From Trogon surrucura (taxonomy: Eukaryota; Chordata; Aves; Trogoniformes; Trogonidae), in assembly GCA_020746105.1 (NCBI GenBank), contig CM036618.1, positions 9,556,501 to 9,620,500 on the forward strand: a DNA stretch of 64,000 nt, read 5' to 3'. The position numbers were made by a program, and so were the translations under genes. How positions within the stretch are numbered: the stretch's first letter is position 1; every line of letters begins with the position of its first letter. Below the pieces are notes generated by a model. That model worked only from the letters and a program-made list of their open reading frames with translations, was not told the DNA's origin and made no database searches. Below, in pieces: positions 8,084 to 21,215 of this stretch.

Positions 8084-10632
8084 CTCTTGTTTAACTTAAA
8101 TGAAATATCTGTAAGTGGCAAATTATTTAATAAAAACATTAAGGTGCCAATGATGACAGCAGAGAATTTGAAATTGTCATAAGGATGGAATGTTCAGTAG
8201 AAAGTTCCTCATAAAGTCAACCTGTTTTCCACAATTTACCTCAAAGGCATAGAAGGGAATGCTTTCTGCATTCAGAACTAATAATCTTGGGTATGACATT
8301 TGTTTATTTCTTTAAAGAACTTGAAGTCTAATTAACCTGCAGACAAACAGAATATCCAGATTATTTTTTTTTAAAATATTTTATGGATACAGAAATACCC
8401 ATTGTTGCCATAATGTTCAAATGCCTTGTTCTAAAACTTTCTAACATATTGAACCAATTCCTTTCCATCAGTCTACTATGGCTGGAATATAATGGCTTGT
8501 GTAGATTTTTGAAGTTTTTTAGTGTAGGTATGAGAAAAAACCTGAGCAAAAACTTCCGAGTGTACAACTTTACTTTTCTGAAAGGCCAGTGTAATGTGTT
8601 CATAGGCAGTGCTGAGTCAAGAAAAAGAAGCCAGTGTTTTTCTCAACAACTTGTCAATGAAAAATGTTCCAGTGCTAGTGTAATGACATCTCTTGAAACT
8701 TTAATATAAAATCTTGAATAACTTCATTTCCCTTGGTGTTTTCTGTTGGAAGTATGTTTGGCATCTTTCAGAGCTTAATATGAAGGAGTCATATTTCTGT
8801 ATTTTAATCTTGTCTTAGGAACTCAGATTGACCACTGAATTCTCTATATTTACTGTATTCCTTCCTTGAAAAATTTAAATTAGATAAAGAAGTATTGCTA
8901 GACGAGATCCGTTTTCCTCATTTTGTATCTCATTTTGGAAAATTACAAAGCAAACCTGAGATCAGCAACCTATTGCCACTGAAAGTTGCTCTTCTTGTTT
9001 GAATAAATCAAATGTGAGATTTTGGATCTACATAAATCCTTAAGACGATGAGCTAACATTTTGCAGATACATTAGATACGACATTCATCCTACCTAACTT
9101 TAAACATTGACAATTGTGTGAACTGTCACCTGAGGCTCCCTTGATAGTCAATCTATGGACTAGAACAGTGTCTTAGAATAGTGTCTATCAGACTCATTTC
9201 ATGTGTAGTTCATGAGAATCATTTTTTATGTATATTTTTGGAAGACTAAAAACAATCTTTTAGGATAATGAGTAGCTGTACCTCCTTGATAATACAGACA
9301 GCCTGTGCTCACTTGTTTAAATATAGCCCTCTGGGTTGTAGTTATGTACCTTGGGCCACGTGGATTGTACCTAGTCAATTAACTTGTAGATGAAGACTCA
9401 GAAAAAGAAAGTATTATGCAATTATGCATAGGAAGATATACAGTGGGATTTGGCAACTACTGCATTATTTCATTGTTGCAATTAATTTCGTTTCCCATGT
9501 TATCCTCTACTTCCAAAAACTCACTCGCATCGTTTAAAGAACTGTCCTAAAAATGACAACTCAAAGCTTAACTTGATTCCCAAATATGGGTACCTAACTG
9601 GCCTGGCAGCTGGAGGCCCGATGGAATATTCAGAAATTCTCAAATGCCCATTTATGTGCAATTGGAGTCAAAAAGTGGGAAAAGTGAGGCTCAGAATGTG
9701 AGTCTGTCAGGAAGTACTACCTCTAAGAATTGTAAACAAGTGAGATATACAATAATGAGGTGAATTTCAAGTATTTGAAGGAAAAAATAGAGATGGCAAT
9801 TTAAAACTGTGTCCTGTCTTCTGTTTTGTGAAATCTGTCCAACCTATCCACAGCAGAAGAGATTCTCTTTTCAATGACTAAATATAGTCCTCAGCATGTG
9901 CAAATGCAGCCAGGAGTGGTTCACATTGTTTAGTGATGGTAGGATTTCAGGCTCTTAGACAGATCTGCCAAGACCAAGCACCCCAAAAAGACTAAATAGA
10001 TGTTAAGCTGTGCTGTGTCCTCTTAAGTTTTACAGATATGATGGGCTCACAACCAAGCACCCATCCGGCTGCTTGCTTACTCTCCATCCTCGGTGCTTCC
10101 ACAATGTCGAGACTTCCTCTCCTTCTGGCATTTAATGCTCATTCTTCAGTATGCTTTCAGCGAGGTGCCACAGATTTCACAACCAGCTTAGCCTGTGTCC
10201 TGCAGTGAGTCTGTAGTGGAGATGACTGGACCCAGATGTATACAACATAGGGCAGCCCCTGGCCTCCTCTCACAGAGGCCACCCGTCATGACCCTGCCAG
10301 ATTAATCCGATATAAAAGAACATGAAACAAGCCTTTCAACTCCGGGGGTCTTAGTAACTCTTGTTGTCCCTATCCTTCCTCGAATTTTCTGTCAGCCTTG
10401 AGTTTTCCACTTCAACCTTCTTTCTCTTTGAAGGGTTCCTCATCCTTCCTCACTACAGCTGAGCACACAGCAGCTTTTTCTCTGCTGCACAACCATGGCC
10501 TTTTTATCAGGGCACAACACTGTATGCTGTAAATAAACAAATGAAAACAAATGTCATCATCACATTCATTATGTTTTTACAAGGAAAAGATATGTACAGA
10601 AAAAGAAAGCCATGAATCGTAGTATTTTATCG
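8084..10632. other. Non-coding stretch, nothing recognised
   Basis: About 2.5 kb of AT-rich sequence. The longest open frames, 8383-8709 plus (108 codons) and 8361-8603 minus, overlap each other and have no recognisable domain. A GATATAAAAG box occurs near 10310 without supporting promoter context. Confidence 0.4.
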
Positions 10633-11366
10633 TAGAATCATAGAATCATAGATTGGCAGGTTGGAAGAGACCTCAAGGATCATCTAGCCCAACTCTCTAA
10701 GGTAAAGAAACACAGCTGAAATGAGATGGGCCAGCACCCTATCAAGCTGAGCCTTAAAACTGTCTAAGGTTAGGGAATCCACTACTTCTGTTGGAAGACT
10801 ATTCCAATGTCTAATTGCTCTTATGCTGAAAAATTTTTCTCTGGAGTCCAATCAGAATTTCCCCAGGAACAACTCGTATTTATTACCTGTTGTCTTTTCC
10901 ATGTTACTCTTCATAAAAAGAGATTCTCCACCATTTTGATAGCCACCCTTTTGTACTGGTACGTGGTAATAAGGTCTCTCCTGAGCCTTCTCTTCTCAAG
11001 GCTGAACAAACCAAGTTCTCTCATCCTTTCTTTGTATGGTAGTTCTTCCAATCCTCTGATCTGGGCCCTTCTCTGGATGTTTTCTATCCTATCCGCATCT
11101 TTTTTTGTATAGCAGGGACCAAAAACTGAACCAAAACTGAACACCGTACTCAAGGTGTGGTCTGATCGGCGTGGAGCAGAGTGGTGTGATGGCTTCTTTT
11201 TCTCTGCTGGTGATGCCTTTGTTAATACAGCCCAGCATCCAGTTTGCTTTTTTTTGCCTCTACAGCACACTGTTCACTCATGTTGAGACTGCTGTCCAGG
11301 AAGACCCCCAGGGCACTCTCTAGAGGGCTGCTTTCCAGCCAGGTGGACTCCAGTCTGTGCTGAACT
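10633..11366 (-). mobile_element. CR1 fragment, minus strand, older subfamily
   Basis: The left end is the CR1 3' tail in reverse (TAGAATCATAGAATCATAG), followed by the 3' UTR phrase TTGGAAGAGACCTCAAGGAT. Minus-strand translation gives [40 protein letters not shown] and LITTYQY, the CR1 ORF2 C-terminus. The frame is open for about 119 codons but starts within the C-terminal region and has changes elsewhere. It is more diverged from the other copies than they are from each other. Confidence 0.88.
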
Positions 11367-11489
11367 CTTTGAAAAAATGGATTCTGACTTTTACAGCCTG
11401 AGGTAGGAAGGTTATCTTCTGGAAATCTGGAGTACTAGGATGACCCTGCTGAATCCTGCTGGTTCCTCTGATGTTTTACTGACAGTCAA

Positions 11490-11700
11490 AATGTTGTCAA
11501 CACTGTAATGAGATATTGTCTTGTGTTTCTATGGCAAAATTTTGGTAGCGGGGAGGCTGCAGGGGTGGATTCTGTGAGATGAGACCAGGGGCTGCCTCTA
11601 TGTTGGACAGAGCAAGTTCCAGAGAGCTCCAGAACAGACCCACTGCTGGTCAAATCTTCTGAACTAACACCTACTCACGTATTTTCCTATTCCTGTTCAT
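11490..11700 (+). mobile_element. Remnant of an avian ERV LTR
   Basis: The run TTCTATGGCAAAATTTTGGT, a GGGGTGGATTCTGTGAGA phrase, GGGGCTGCCTC, and CCAGAACAGACCCACTGCTG followed by GTCAAA matches a U3 phrase order that I recall as common in avian ERV LTRs. No TATA box, polyA signal or terminal dinucleotides were found, so this is a piece only. The family name is from recollection, not a search. Confidence 0.45.
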
Positions 11701-12049
11701 ACCTGTAATATATCCATGAAATAGGTGAAGCTTCAGTAGTGCCACAGTAGAACCTGACCCCATTTTCCTGCTTAAAATTGTATTTCAGAATAAATAACTG
11801 CAATAACAAAACTATGAAAAGTTAATTGAAACGGTTTTCCTTAAGAAATTGCATATGAGCTGAAAATTGGCAGAAGGCCCGTTAAACAAGATAATTATAA
11901 ATGGGATCATATATTCAGTTGGAAGGTGGAAAGTATTGGGATACTCTGGAGCTATGAGGTTTGGAATGATAGATCAGTGAGAACTGATACTGCCAGTGTC
12001 ATGGGGGATGCAGAACAAGCTACAAAGAACTATTGAAAGAATAGAAATG

Positions 12050-12270
12050 CGTCAAGAAGTTACAAAAGGAGATTCAAACAGAGACACAGCTGTGAGCCTT
12101 TTTGGGGAATAAAATGAAAAATACAAAATCAAGGAAAAAGAAATTAGGCTGGGTGGCAGGAAATTCTACGTGACAATGAAAACTATGAAAAGGTGGAATA
12201 GTTCCCTACAGGGAGGCATGGAAGCTTCTACACAAGACAGTAGAACGAACTGGTAATTAATCTGAAATTG
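12050..12270 (+). mobile_element. Decayed CR1 C-terminal/3' relic
   Basis: Translation of about 12100-12240 reads KYKIKEKEIRLGGRKFYVTM followed by KTMKRWNSSLQGGMEAS. This parallels the CR1 order of a RL..R.F...M block, then W..LP and (V/M)EAPS, seen at 5.5, 7.9 and 61.6 kb. No octamer tail remains. Old CR1 or a related LINE; ends uncertain. Confidence 0.4.
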
Positions 12271-14549
12271 CCAAGCAACTACACTGGATGAACTGATTTC
12301 TTTGTAGTAAGCATCTTCAAGCCTACATACCCGCTCTCAGTTAGAGGAACCTCCACGTTACCAGGTTTTGCTCCCAAGAAGGTGACTACTGGATTACAAT
12401 TTAAAAAAATAAAGTTATTAAACCCTCATTCAGAAAAGAAATCTGGGGAAATTCCAAACACAAGTTCATCTCATCCTTTTGGTTTTATGTTTCTGGTATA
12501 TTTTCCATATTAAAAAAAAAGATTATAAATCAAAGAATAAGCTGATATATTAAGGGCAAGCTTATCTAAAAGCTATTACAGGTAAACCAAGGACACCCAT
12601 ATTATGTTCCTCAACCAAGTAATAATATAAAACCTATTTGAATCCCTTTTGGGATTTCACACTTACAAAACATTCCGTTTATTCCTGCTGAAGAGACTTT
12701 TTGTTATTATGAGCCATCAGACTGCTGTGTTAAGCAAAATACTAGTTACCATAGGCTGAACTCTGAAGCTGATTTACCTCTTTCATTTATTCTCTCAAAT
12801 TTGTTCATTCTATACATCACAAATATATCTGAACCTCAGGCTCTCTTCCGCAAATCCCCATTAAAGATCTGCTTTACTGCCTCACAATGAGTGTCACAAA
12901 TCTCTCCTGACCACTGGGCCTGGTGCTGACTGCCTTGTTGGTAATGTTGTTATCTCTCAACGCTGCAAGATGATACCGTAAGGCTACTTGTTTATCTTGC
13001 ATCAGCTTTGAAGTTGTTTCAGTATATACAGGAGCCTCTATCCCAGAGAACTTCTTCCAAGTACAATGCCTTTCCTGCAAAACTGCCATGCAACTCTGTC
13101 TTGTGCAATTGTAGCAGGAGAATTGTTGATCAGGAAATCTGGAACATCCCCTCTCGGTTTCCAAGCATATCCTTTGAGATTTGTTGTCCACACTGAGGAG
13201 ACTGAGCATACCTTTCGAATGCCCATATATGTATAAAAAAAGAAATAAATTGCCAATCAAAACTGGAATATAAATAATGTATGTGCAGGCATCCTAGAGA
13301 GAACGTGAGGTTCTTGCAGGTGTGATCTCCGAAATGTCTACCTACCACTCATTTACATGTCACCTCCCTCCATGTGTCTATATGCACTGCCGGTGTACAG
13401 TATAAGCATACTTCACTCGCAGTACAGCATTCCAGTTTTTGGCCTGCTTGGCATTCACTATCACTATGCTTTGCCACAGCTGTCAGATTAGTCAGGGTTG
13501 TTTTGTGTTTGGGTTTTTTTTTTTCTGTTTTATCCAAGTTGGCTTTATTCCCAGATTCCAGATAAAAGTGATAGCATTTTGCTTGACCATCCCATTCCAA
13601 GCATTAAACACTGTGACTTCAGGCTTGGATGCTCTAATGGTGTTCTAAAACTGTCCAATTTTCACTGCCTGCCCTCCCCCCTGCCCGCACATGTCCACAC
13701 ATAGCAAGCCACTGGAATACAATGCTGGGGTGAATCCAATGTGCACAGGTTCTAGGCAAGAGTGCATTTCGCTGTTAGTGGCTGGAAGCTACACCCTAGT
13801 AAGTAGGTTTAAAATAAACACAGTGTAGAGACCATAGGCTCTGGCTACACATATAAATTGAAAACAGTTGGTGGGTTTTTTTTAAAGATTTTCTCCTGAA
13901 GCAGCAGTGGGGCACTGACCTCACACATTTTTGTCATGACAAATTACTGAACAAATCACTGACACTTATATGAAACAAAACCTCTGTCTTCTAGGAAATT
14001 TCATCAGTAGGATAACTTCCGATAAAGTGCTCACATCATTTGATATTTTATTTACTGTTACTTTAAGTCTCTGTATAGTAGAGTAAATCTGTTAAGACTA
14101 TTAAAAACAAGAGACATTTACAATCCCTTCACAATGCAGTGCAGTTCTGTGCCTCCCATGTTTAACTGCAAAACTACGTATCTCTGCATTTGAATGGTTT
14201 TAACTTTTATTCTGTTGATGCCACCTATGGTCAGCTATCTAAATGGTCCAGCTTAGGCAATACTTAATTGATTTACTCGATTTAGTTGTTAAAACTTAAG
14301 TCACTCTGCTGTTCTACTCTCTGGGCTCAAAAATCGCATGTCTTCGATATGAGCAGCTAAATCTGTAATGTTGGAGGGCTGCTCCTCTCACCTCTGTAAT
14401 GAGGTCTCATTTGAGTGCATTTTTAGTGTTTTGGTAAATCAAAAACCACATCTCTGAAGATTTATTCCTGAGACAGAAGTTAAGGTGCCCAATACAGGCA
14501 CCATTATCTGGAAGGTGTTTCTTCCCTTTCTTTCATCTTGCTGCATGAA
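12271..14549. other. Non-coding stretch with one longer unexplained minus-strand ORF
   Basis: A minus-strand frame of 128 codons (12874-13260) is rich in Cys, Gln, Arg and Thr in its middle: SCYNCTRQSCMAVLQERHC near residues 48-66. I recognise no family. Two other frames on the same strand overlap it, and no convincing splice sites bound it. The rest is unremarkable, with a poly-T run near 13513. Confidence 0.35.
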
Positions 14550-15058
14550 ACATGAAAAAGAAGACTGTGATCTATTTTGGGCTCTCAATGAAAGAGATAT
14601 TAACAAACTGGGAAGTGGTCAGTGAAGGGTCATTAAGATGGTTAGGAGGCTATGCAATGTGACAGGTGAAATGAAGCTAATTAATTTGGTTTGCTAAACC
14701 TGGAGAAAATTAATGCAGATGATGGGATCTGACTGCAGTCTTCCACAACCTACAGAGAAGATTGAGTGAGGCTCCTTTTGGAAGAGTGTGGTGAAAGGAC
14801 AAGCGGCTAAGCATGGAAGACGCAGTCATGGGTATTTTGATGTATGGAGAATAACATATATGTAAAGGCAGGCAATTATTGGACCTGGATGCCCGGAGAT
14901 GCTGTGAAATCCCTGCCCACAGAGATGTTCAGAACTCAGCTGGTCAAAGTTCTCATCTACCTACTATAATTTCATCCTGTTTTACACCGAGAGTTGGATC
15001 AGAAGATCCCCAGACATCCTTTCCAACTCAAATTATTTTATGAGTGTACAATTCTATC
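14550..15058 (+). mobile_element. Decayed CR1 3' half
   Basis: The right end keeps CR1 3' UTR order: a GCCCACAGAGATGTTCAGAA phrase (the LE(M/T)FK region), then GAGTTGGATCAGAAGATCCC, CCTTTCCAACTCAAATTATT and a decayed octamer tail (TTTTATGAGTGTACAATTCT). Upstream, TGGTGAAAGGACAAGCGGCT may correspond to the DRTRGN block. Heavily mutated; no open frame. Confidence 0.6.
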
Positions 15059-18000
15059 AAAATTATCTACAGTGCAACAGCAGTCAAAATATCTGTGAAG
15101 GATTCTTTAATCCGGAAAGGCAATGGAGAAGCACATTAGCATTTCGTGCTTGTTTTCCTCTTCTTTGGAATTCCCCAGAGCTCTGTCATTTGCTACTAGT
15201 CGCATTATAACAAAACAGTGCATCTTTTGGCACATGTAACATTTTATAAACAAAGGAACTAAGTTGTTTGGATTCAGCAGAAAGCCAGAGGGACACTAAC
15301 ACAACCATGCAAAACAGTTAGAGGAGTCAAACTTCTGAAAGAGCTTCTTAATTTCAGCTCAATTACCTATTCCAGTGAACATTATGAAAACAAGTGTTGA
15401 TTCCAGGAAATCCAAGAGGTAATTACAAGCTCCTTTTGCAAACTCTGGCCACTGCTAATGTGAAAATATTCTTCTCTGAAGCCCTTGGCATCCATGACAA
15501 CCTCAGTACCTGCCACTTTAACTCTTTTTAATTTCAGATATAAACTGGAAATGTATTTTTTTCTCTCTCAAGCCAGTATCTCATTCTTTACCTCCACACG
15601 GCTGCTAGGAATGCAGTATGTATGTAAAGAGTGAAAAAGTATCACGTGAAGGAAATAAATTAAAATCCCCTTAGACCATGTGATACCCAAATGCATAAAT
15701 CCAGAGCTTTTTCAAGAGCTGGATTCTGAGCTGCAAGACTTCAGAACAAGGTTAGGTTCTTACATGCGTGGTTTTATTCTACTTTAAAAGAAGAATGATA
15801 TACAGAAAATGATGAAAGACAAATAAAGAAACCACATGCCAGTATATCTGGCACAGAGACAGAAAATTGTTTTTTTTTTATGATTTTATTTAACACAGCT
15901 TAGAACTAGCAGCAGACTACGAACCCTGCCAGTCTTAATAGATCATACACTGTTACATCTAACCTCCATTTCTTCTCGCTGTTTCAAACCGATGACAAAG
16001 GTTGCAGTTTGACTATTCTTTCTCAATCACCAAGGAAAGTAGTGGTCAGGCATCTGAATAGTTGTTTCTGTGTATGCATATCTTTTTGCTACAGTAATAA
16101 TGCAGAAGAGCTGTACTGGAGTGGACATTGCACAAAATCTCTCCTGATACCAGTAGACTACATCTACCTCATGCCCAGTTGTCCTGTTTAGTTCAGTTCA
16201 CTTTCTGTCTCTCTAGACCTTGGGCTATTTTCTTCATTGGTTTAGACCAAAGAGTTTTACCTAGTCTGCCTCACTTGCTGGAAGACCATAATTTTTCTCT
16301 TGTCTTCTGGTTATAAGGGCCACCATCGTGTTATTCCTCCTGTAACACTTTTTAAAACACCACTGTTTCTTCCTTCAAACACTATCTGTACCCTCCTTAC
16401 TCGTTTTTATTAAACTAGGTAAGTGGAGGAGATGGAAAGATATACAAAGGGAAATATTTATCTCTTTTCTTTACAGACTGGCTTAAATTAACAAGGTTAG
16501 AACTTGAGGTCTTAAAAATACACAGTTTTAAAAATTCCCCATGGAAATATAAGAAAATCCACAGAGGTTTAGCTGAAACTTAAGATTAATGGCTTACATA
16601 CTTTTTCAACTAAGCTGTTTATTGTATGGAACTTGACTTATTTTACTGAAACCGGCACACAAAAAATGAAAAGAATCAGAAAAATATTTTTTTATAAGGT
16701 AGGTGAAAATAATTTATACATGGATATGAATGTAAGCAGAAAAACATTATATATACCCTTCCACAGACAAGTTGGTCTGTGTTTTAATGTAATTCATTAA
16801 AGAGATTTGAGAGATAAATTTTGGGCTGATAGTTTATGGCGGGTTTTTTTCAGTTATTGTGTTTACAAAAAGCTAAAATCATAATCCCAAACAAGACCTG
16901 GCCTTGAAGCACAGCAACCACAATATGTTAGTATGGCATATAGTGGCTGTGTCACTGTATGGCTGCCAGAACAAGAAAGACATTTTTACAATTAAGTACA
17001 TTAAAATATTCTCTGGAATTTTGGATTTTGTGACATTAGACTCTGTACCTGAACTATTCAGTCCAAACCCTCTCTTTTTTTTCATGTGTGTTGTGGAAAA
17101 AGCAATTCTAATGCTTTTAGGTAATTTAGCAAATTAATAACTTGCTTTTGATGTGGTCCAATAACAATGCAAAACGGATGAAGTCCAATAAAGCAACATA
17201 AAAGTTAAAGGCAAGTCTGTATTCTTGGCTTCACTATCATTTTACTTAGATTTGATAAATGACATTGCCTGCATGGTAGACAGTATGAGTTGTCATATTT
17301 TTCTAAGATCTTGTCTAGTGGAAAAGTTAATGTATTTTTTTTCTACCTCTGATTTTCTTGGTGTAGTAATTGCTATGTATTTTTTAATTTAATTGAATTT
17401 TATTCTTCTAGATGAAAACCCTTAAGTTTCTCTGTCAGGATGTCCTTTGATGCCAGGTGCATGTCAAATCTGTGGACACACAGTTGGGTTAGAGACTCTA
17501 TTCATACTTTGCACATTAACAAATGAATCATCTAGAAACCATATTATCAAATTTTCTTTGACAGTCCCAAATTAATTTACTTGACACTAGCTTTTCTTTT
17601 TTTTTTTTTCTAAAAAGATTCCATGACTTTTTTTCTTTAATCTACTCATTTGCTGTGAAAAAAAGAAAGCAAAAAATTCAAACCTACTGACTTTTCAATA
17701 TTTTTTTTCTGTCTCTAACTTCCTGCTGTAGATTTTGCAAAAGGTATTTTAGCTCTGCGTTTTCATTTAGATTCTGGGATTTTTTAGATTTGGATGCTTC
17801 TAAAGATTAAGTGCACAGGTTATGAATAGTTATTAGTTATTAAGTGCACAGGTTATTAAGTGCAAAGGTGTGAGTAGAATCATGCTGTGTTTTAAGATTG
17901 TTTTTCTCTTTTTTATCAATTTTGCATTTTTCTAAACAAAGTTTCAATAAAGAAACAAATTTAACTTTGTTTTGGTTATGAGGAAATCATGTTGACTATT

Positions 18001-18060
18001 CTTGTAAAAAAAATGGGGAAGTTGAGCTAAAAGAATTGTGGGTCACGGAAGGTGAAGGAA
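15059..18060. other. Non-coding stretch, nothing recognised
   Basis: Three kilobases of AT-rich sequence. Short opposing frames at 16879-17137 lack motifs. A small tandem array of a TTAAGTGCACAGGTTAT-like unit lies at 17807-17869. Confidence 0.4.
17807..17869. repeat. Short tandem repeat, three 13-17 bp units
   Basis: TTAAGTGCACAGGTTAT occurs at 17807-17823 and 17840-17856. A third, shorter copy overlaps and follows at 17855-17868 with one change (GCAAAGG). Confidence 0.7.
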
Positions 18061-18515
18061 TGCATGGGTTTTAGCTGGGGTATTAATTTCCTTCATAGTA
18101 GGTTTTAGAGTGCTGTGTTTCAGATTTGTGAGCAAAACTCTCCTGATAACTCTGCTCTTGCTGAGCAGTGCTTACACAGCATCAAAGTCTTTTTTGTTTC
18201 TCATGCTGTCCTGTTAACAGGGAGAGTGGGGGTGCACAAGAACCTGCGACAGAGCTGGGACAGCTGGTTCCATCGGACAAAAGGGATACTCCATACCATA
18301 TGATGTCATGTTCAGCAATAAAATCTCAGAGAAAGAAGGAAAAAGGGAGGACATTCAGACTTACGTCTTTTGGCTTCCCAATTAATGTATGACGGAACCC
18401 TGCTTTCCTGGGATTGCCAGCGAGAAGTGGTGAATGAATTCCTTGGTTTGCTTTGCTTGCGTGTATGACTTTTGCTATCAAACTATCTTTATTTTAACTC
18501 ACAGGTTGAATTGCA
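18061..18515 (+). mobile_element. ERVL-type avian solo LTR, 3' truncated
   Basis: The order of phrases matches a common avian ERVL LTR as I remember it. These are a start TGCATGGGTTTTAGCTGGGG; GCTGAGCAGTGCTTACACAG; GGGGGTGCACAAGAACCTG; GGGATACTCCATACCATATG followed by ATGTCA; then GGAACCCTGCTTTCCTGGG, GAATTCCTTGGTTTGCTTTG, and CAAACTATCTTTATTTTAAC where the polyA region lies. The usual 3' end was not found, so the copy is cut near 18515. Small open frames inside (18115-18392) are not genes. Confidence 0.68.
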
Positions 18516-20559
18516 TTGCCTTCTTGGTGGAGATTCACATTTTCAGCGTCAAGTTGGTTACTAAACTTCTTTTAAGAGTGAATTTTATCTCACATTATGC
18601 TGAAAACAATAATTTCAAAGTTCTTTTTTTTTTGCATTCCTCTCCAACAGTTTGTGACCTACTTACTCAAACTTACTAGAAGCATTTCAGCTTGAGGACT
18701 TGGACAATGCCCTTCATCTCTCCTGTTCTCTCCCTGTGGGTTTGGCAGTTCTCCAGGCTTATAGTCTTTTGTTCTCAAGTTTTTGAATCTGGCTTGGGGT
18801 CCTTTGTATCATATGTTTTATAGAAGACACGAATGGATACTCGTTCGTAGATACAGATTTTGCTTCCTGCCACGAAAGCTACAGTAGAGAAAATGGACCA
18901 CCAAAGCAGTCAGTGCTCCCTATAATTCTCTGGAAAATCAACTAGTTGCTGAGGTCAAATAGAAAGTGTAGAAATACGAATAAGATCAGTGACTAAGAAG
19001 AAGGTTGTTAAGAAGTGAAAGCAACCAGTGAACCTAGAACCATTTAATTCAGGGAACCTGACACATTGAGACTCCATTTTCACCAATGCCCTGCAGAAGT
19101 ACAAATAGCTAAGATAAGAGTAATTGTAACCTACTGAGGGAAAACTGAGTTTGAGACATATGAGTGTCCCTTGGTAGCTGCAATTATATCTACACAATAC
19201 TTCAGCTGGGTGCAGAGCCACCCGACAGCACTATTTCTTCTGGGGTATAAATTCTTTAATTGCATACATGACTAGAACTGGGAATTAACCTACGTAAGTG
19301 TGAAATAGTTGGACAGTGTATCAGGAAAACTTGCACACATCATACTTTTTGCTCAGAAACTGGATCCTTTTCTTTCAACAAACCCAGCCACCATACTCGT
19401 TTCGTGTGGGACTGCTCGGAGTGTGTTTAAGAAAATTTGCCTTGTGTTTAATTGCTGGCTTTCCTATGAGTTTCTTCCGTGCCAATGTCTCTGCCAAGAA
19501 ATATTGCCTGCATTTCCTTTTGTGAAAGCTTCTTTCTCTGCACATGTTTAACATAAACTTTAGTATTATAAAGAAATTAATTACTATTCTAATCAGTTTG
19601 CCAGTGTCTATTCGATCCCTTCGGTTATATATACTTCTAAGACAGCTTCTTTTTCTCTACTATAAGCCAATCTTCCTTCATAACTTGTGCACTCAGACCC
19701 TTAATCATTTTGCATGGCCTTTGCCGTGCCTTTTCATTATCAGCAATGTCCTTCCTATAATAAGTAGAGTTGATTCAGCTGATACTCATTAGATATGCTG
19801 TCTCCTCCAAATACCAAATGTTCCTGCAATATTCAGATGAATTTCAGTGAATGTGGTGTGGGGAGGTGAAAGTGAGGGAGATAGCCATCTAATCTTCCAA
19901 ATTTAAGTGTCATTTAGTTTGCAATGACTTTGAATATCAATTTACATATATGCAAATCAGCTGTCATGCTTGATTGTATACTGTGCTGGCTCCATGTGTG
20001 ATCACGCCCCTTTCGAACACTTTCCTCTCAACATATTCTTACAAAGGGGATAAAATTCTGCATTTGCCTGAGACACAGTGATGTGAGTGGAGAGTTGACC
20101 CTTTAACCTGTCCAAAGAGATCCCAGTTCACCGTGTTAGGAGATGGATGGGGCACTGTTACCAGCTTCTACAGATGCTGACTTGTTTCTGTACCCATGGG
20201 CTTGATCTGTCAGTAAATGACATCTAGATTTGGCCCTGAATTTCTTTAGCAGTAAGATCAGCACTAACAATATGAGGTCAAATTATGGCCCCTGTGATTC
20301 TGATGACTTTAAAAGAGCTGTGCAACAGGTAAATTAGCAGGGAATTTGGCTTAAGGAGACCAGAAGTGCACAATATTCCTAATGTAGTCTCATTACTGCC
20401 CTATTTAACAGAAAAAGACACTGATTATATATACAATGTAAATCCCAAGGCCTTTTCTGCTTCTGCCAAACACTGCAGAGAGGGATTTACTGCATTATCC
20501 ATTATCACGTCCAAGACTATTCTTGGTTTGCATTGTGCTTCATTTTAGGCTATAGTCTC
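18516..20559. other. Non-coding stretch, nothing recognised
   Basis: AT-rich sequence with several short unlinked frames (18955-19221 minus; 19309-19792 plus). No repeat or exon signal was recognised. Confidence 0.4.
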
Positions 20560-21215
20560 TGTGGATAGTTTTGATCCTCCCTTCTCTCATTACTTTATAC
20601 TTCTCTATGCTGAACTGCATAAGCCAATTATCAGACCATAAACCTCATCTATCCAAAACATTTTGAATGTGTGTGCTCTGTGCCTTTGTGGCTGCTGCCC
20701 TCCTCCTATTTTGTGCCATTATCAAACAAAGGCATATTTTAAATATCGTCATGCACGCCCCCCCCAGCCCCTTTCAAAGTCATTCGTAATTAGATAATGA
20801 TTAATTAGATGTTTGTAAAGTACTTTTGAAAAAACAAAGTGTTATAAAAGTGCAAAGTATTATTATTAATATGCATCATTGTCAACCTTATTAATACTGA
20901 GCTTTGCTGCAGCAACCCTGTCATTACTGTTCGTCATCCTGAATTGTCTGCTCTTTTCCAGCACAAACCATCTCCTCTTTACAAGCCAGTTTTTAATCCA
21001 ATTCAACACATTTACCCTTTGTAATGTGCTCTCTGACTTACTAAAGAAATCTCTCCATAGTGTCATGTGGCACCAGTAGCAGTTGTGAAATGCAGACAGA
21101 TTATATGACCATCCTTTTCCCCTGCATTAAAAATCCAGCAATGTGCTCAAAGAATTCAAGCCAAATTGGCACACATGCTTTTCTTTTTAAGAATCCATGT
21201 AGTATCACCCTTACC
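20560..21215 (-). mobile_element. Ancient CR1/L3-clade LINE, minus strand
   Basis: Minus-strand translation from 21066 reads MTLWRDFFSKSESTLQRVNV, LNWIKNWLVKRRWF and VLEKSR. This carries the RT block around H.TL...F, W(I)(K/R)NWL and R.Q.V found in CR1/L3/L2 polymerases. The plus-strand phrases fit the reverse of the fingers region upstream (near 21000-21200). Many stops. The left end and exact clade are uncertain. Confidence 0.5.
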
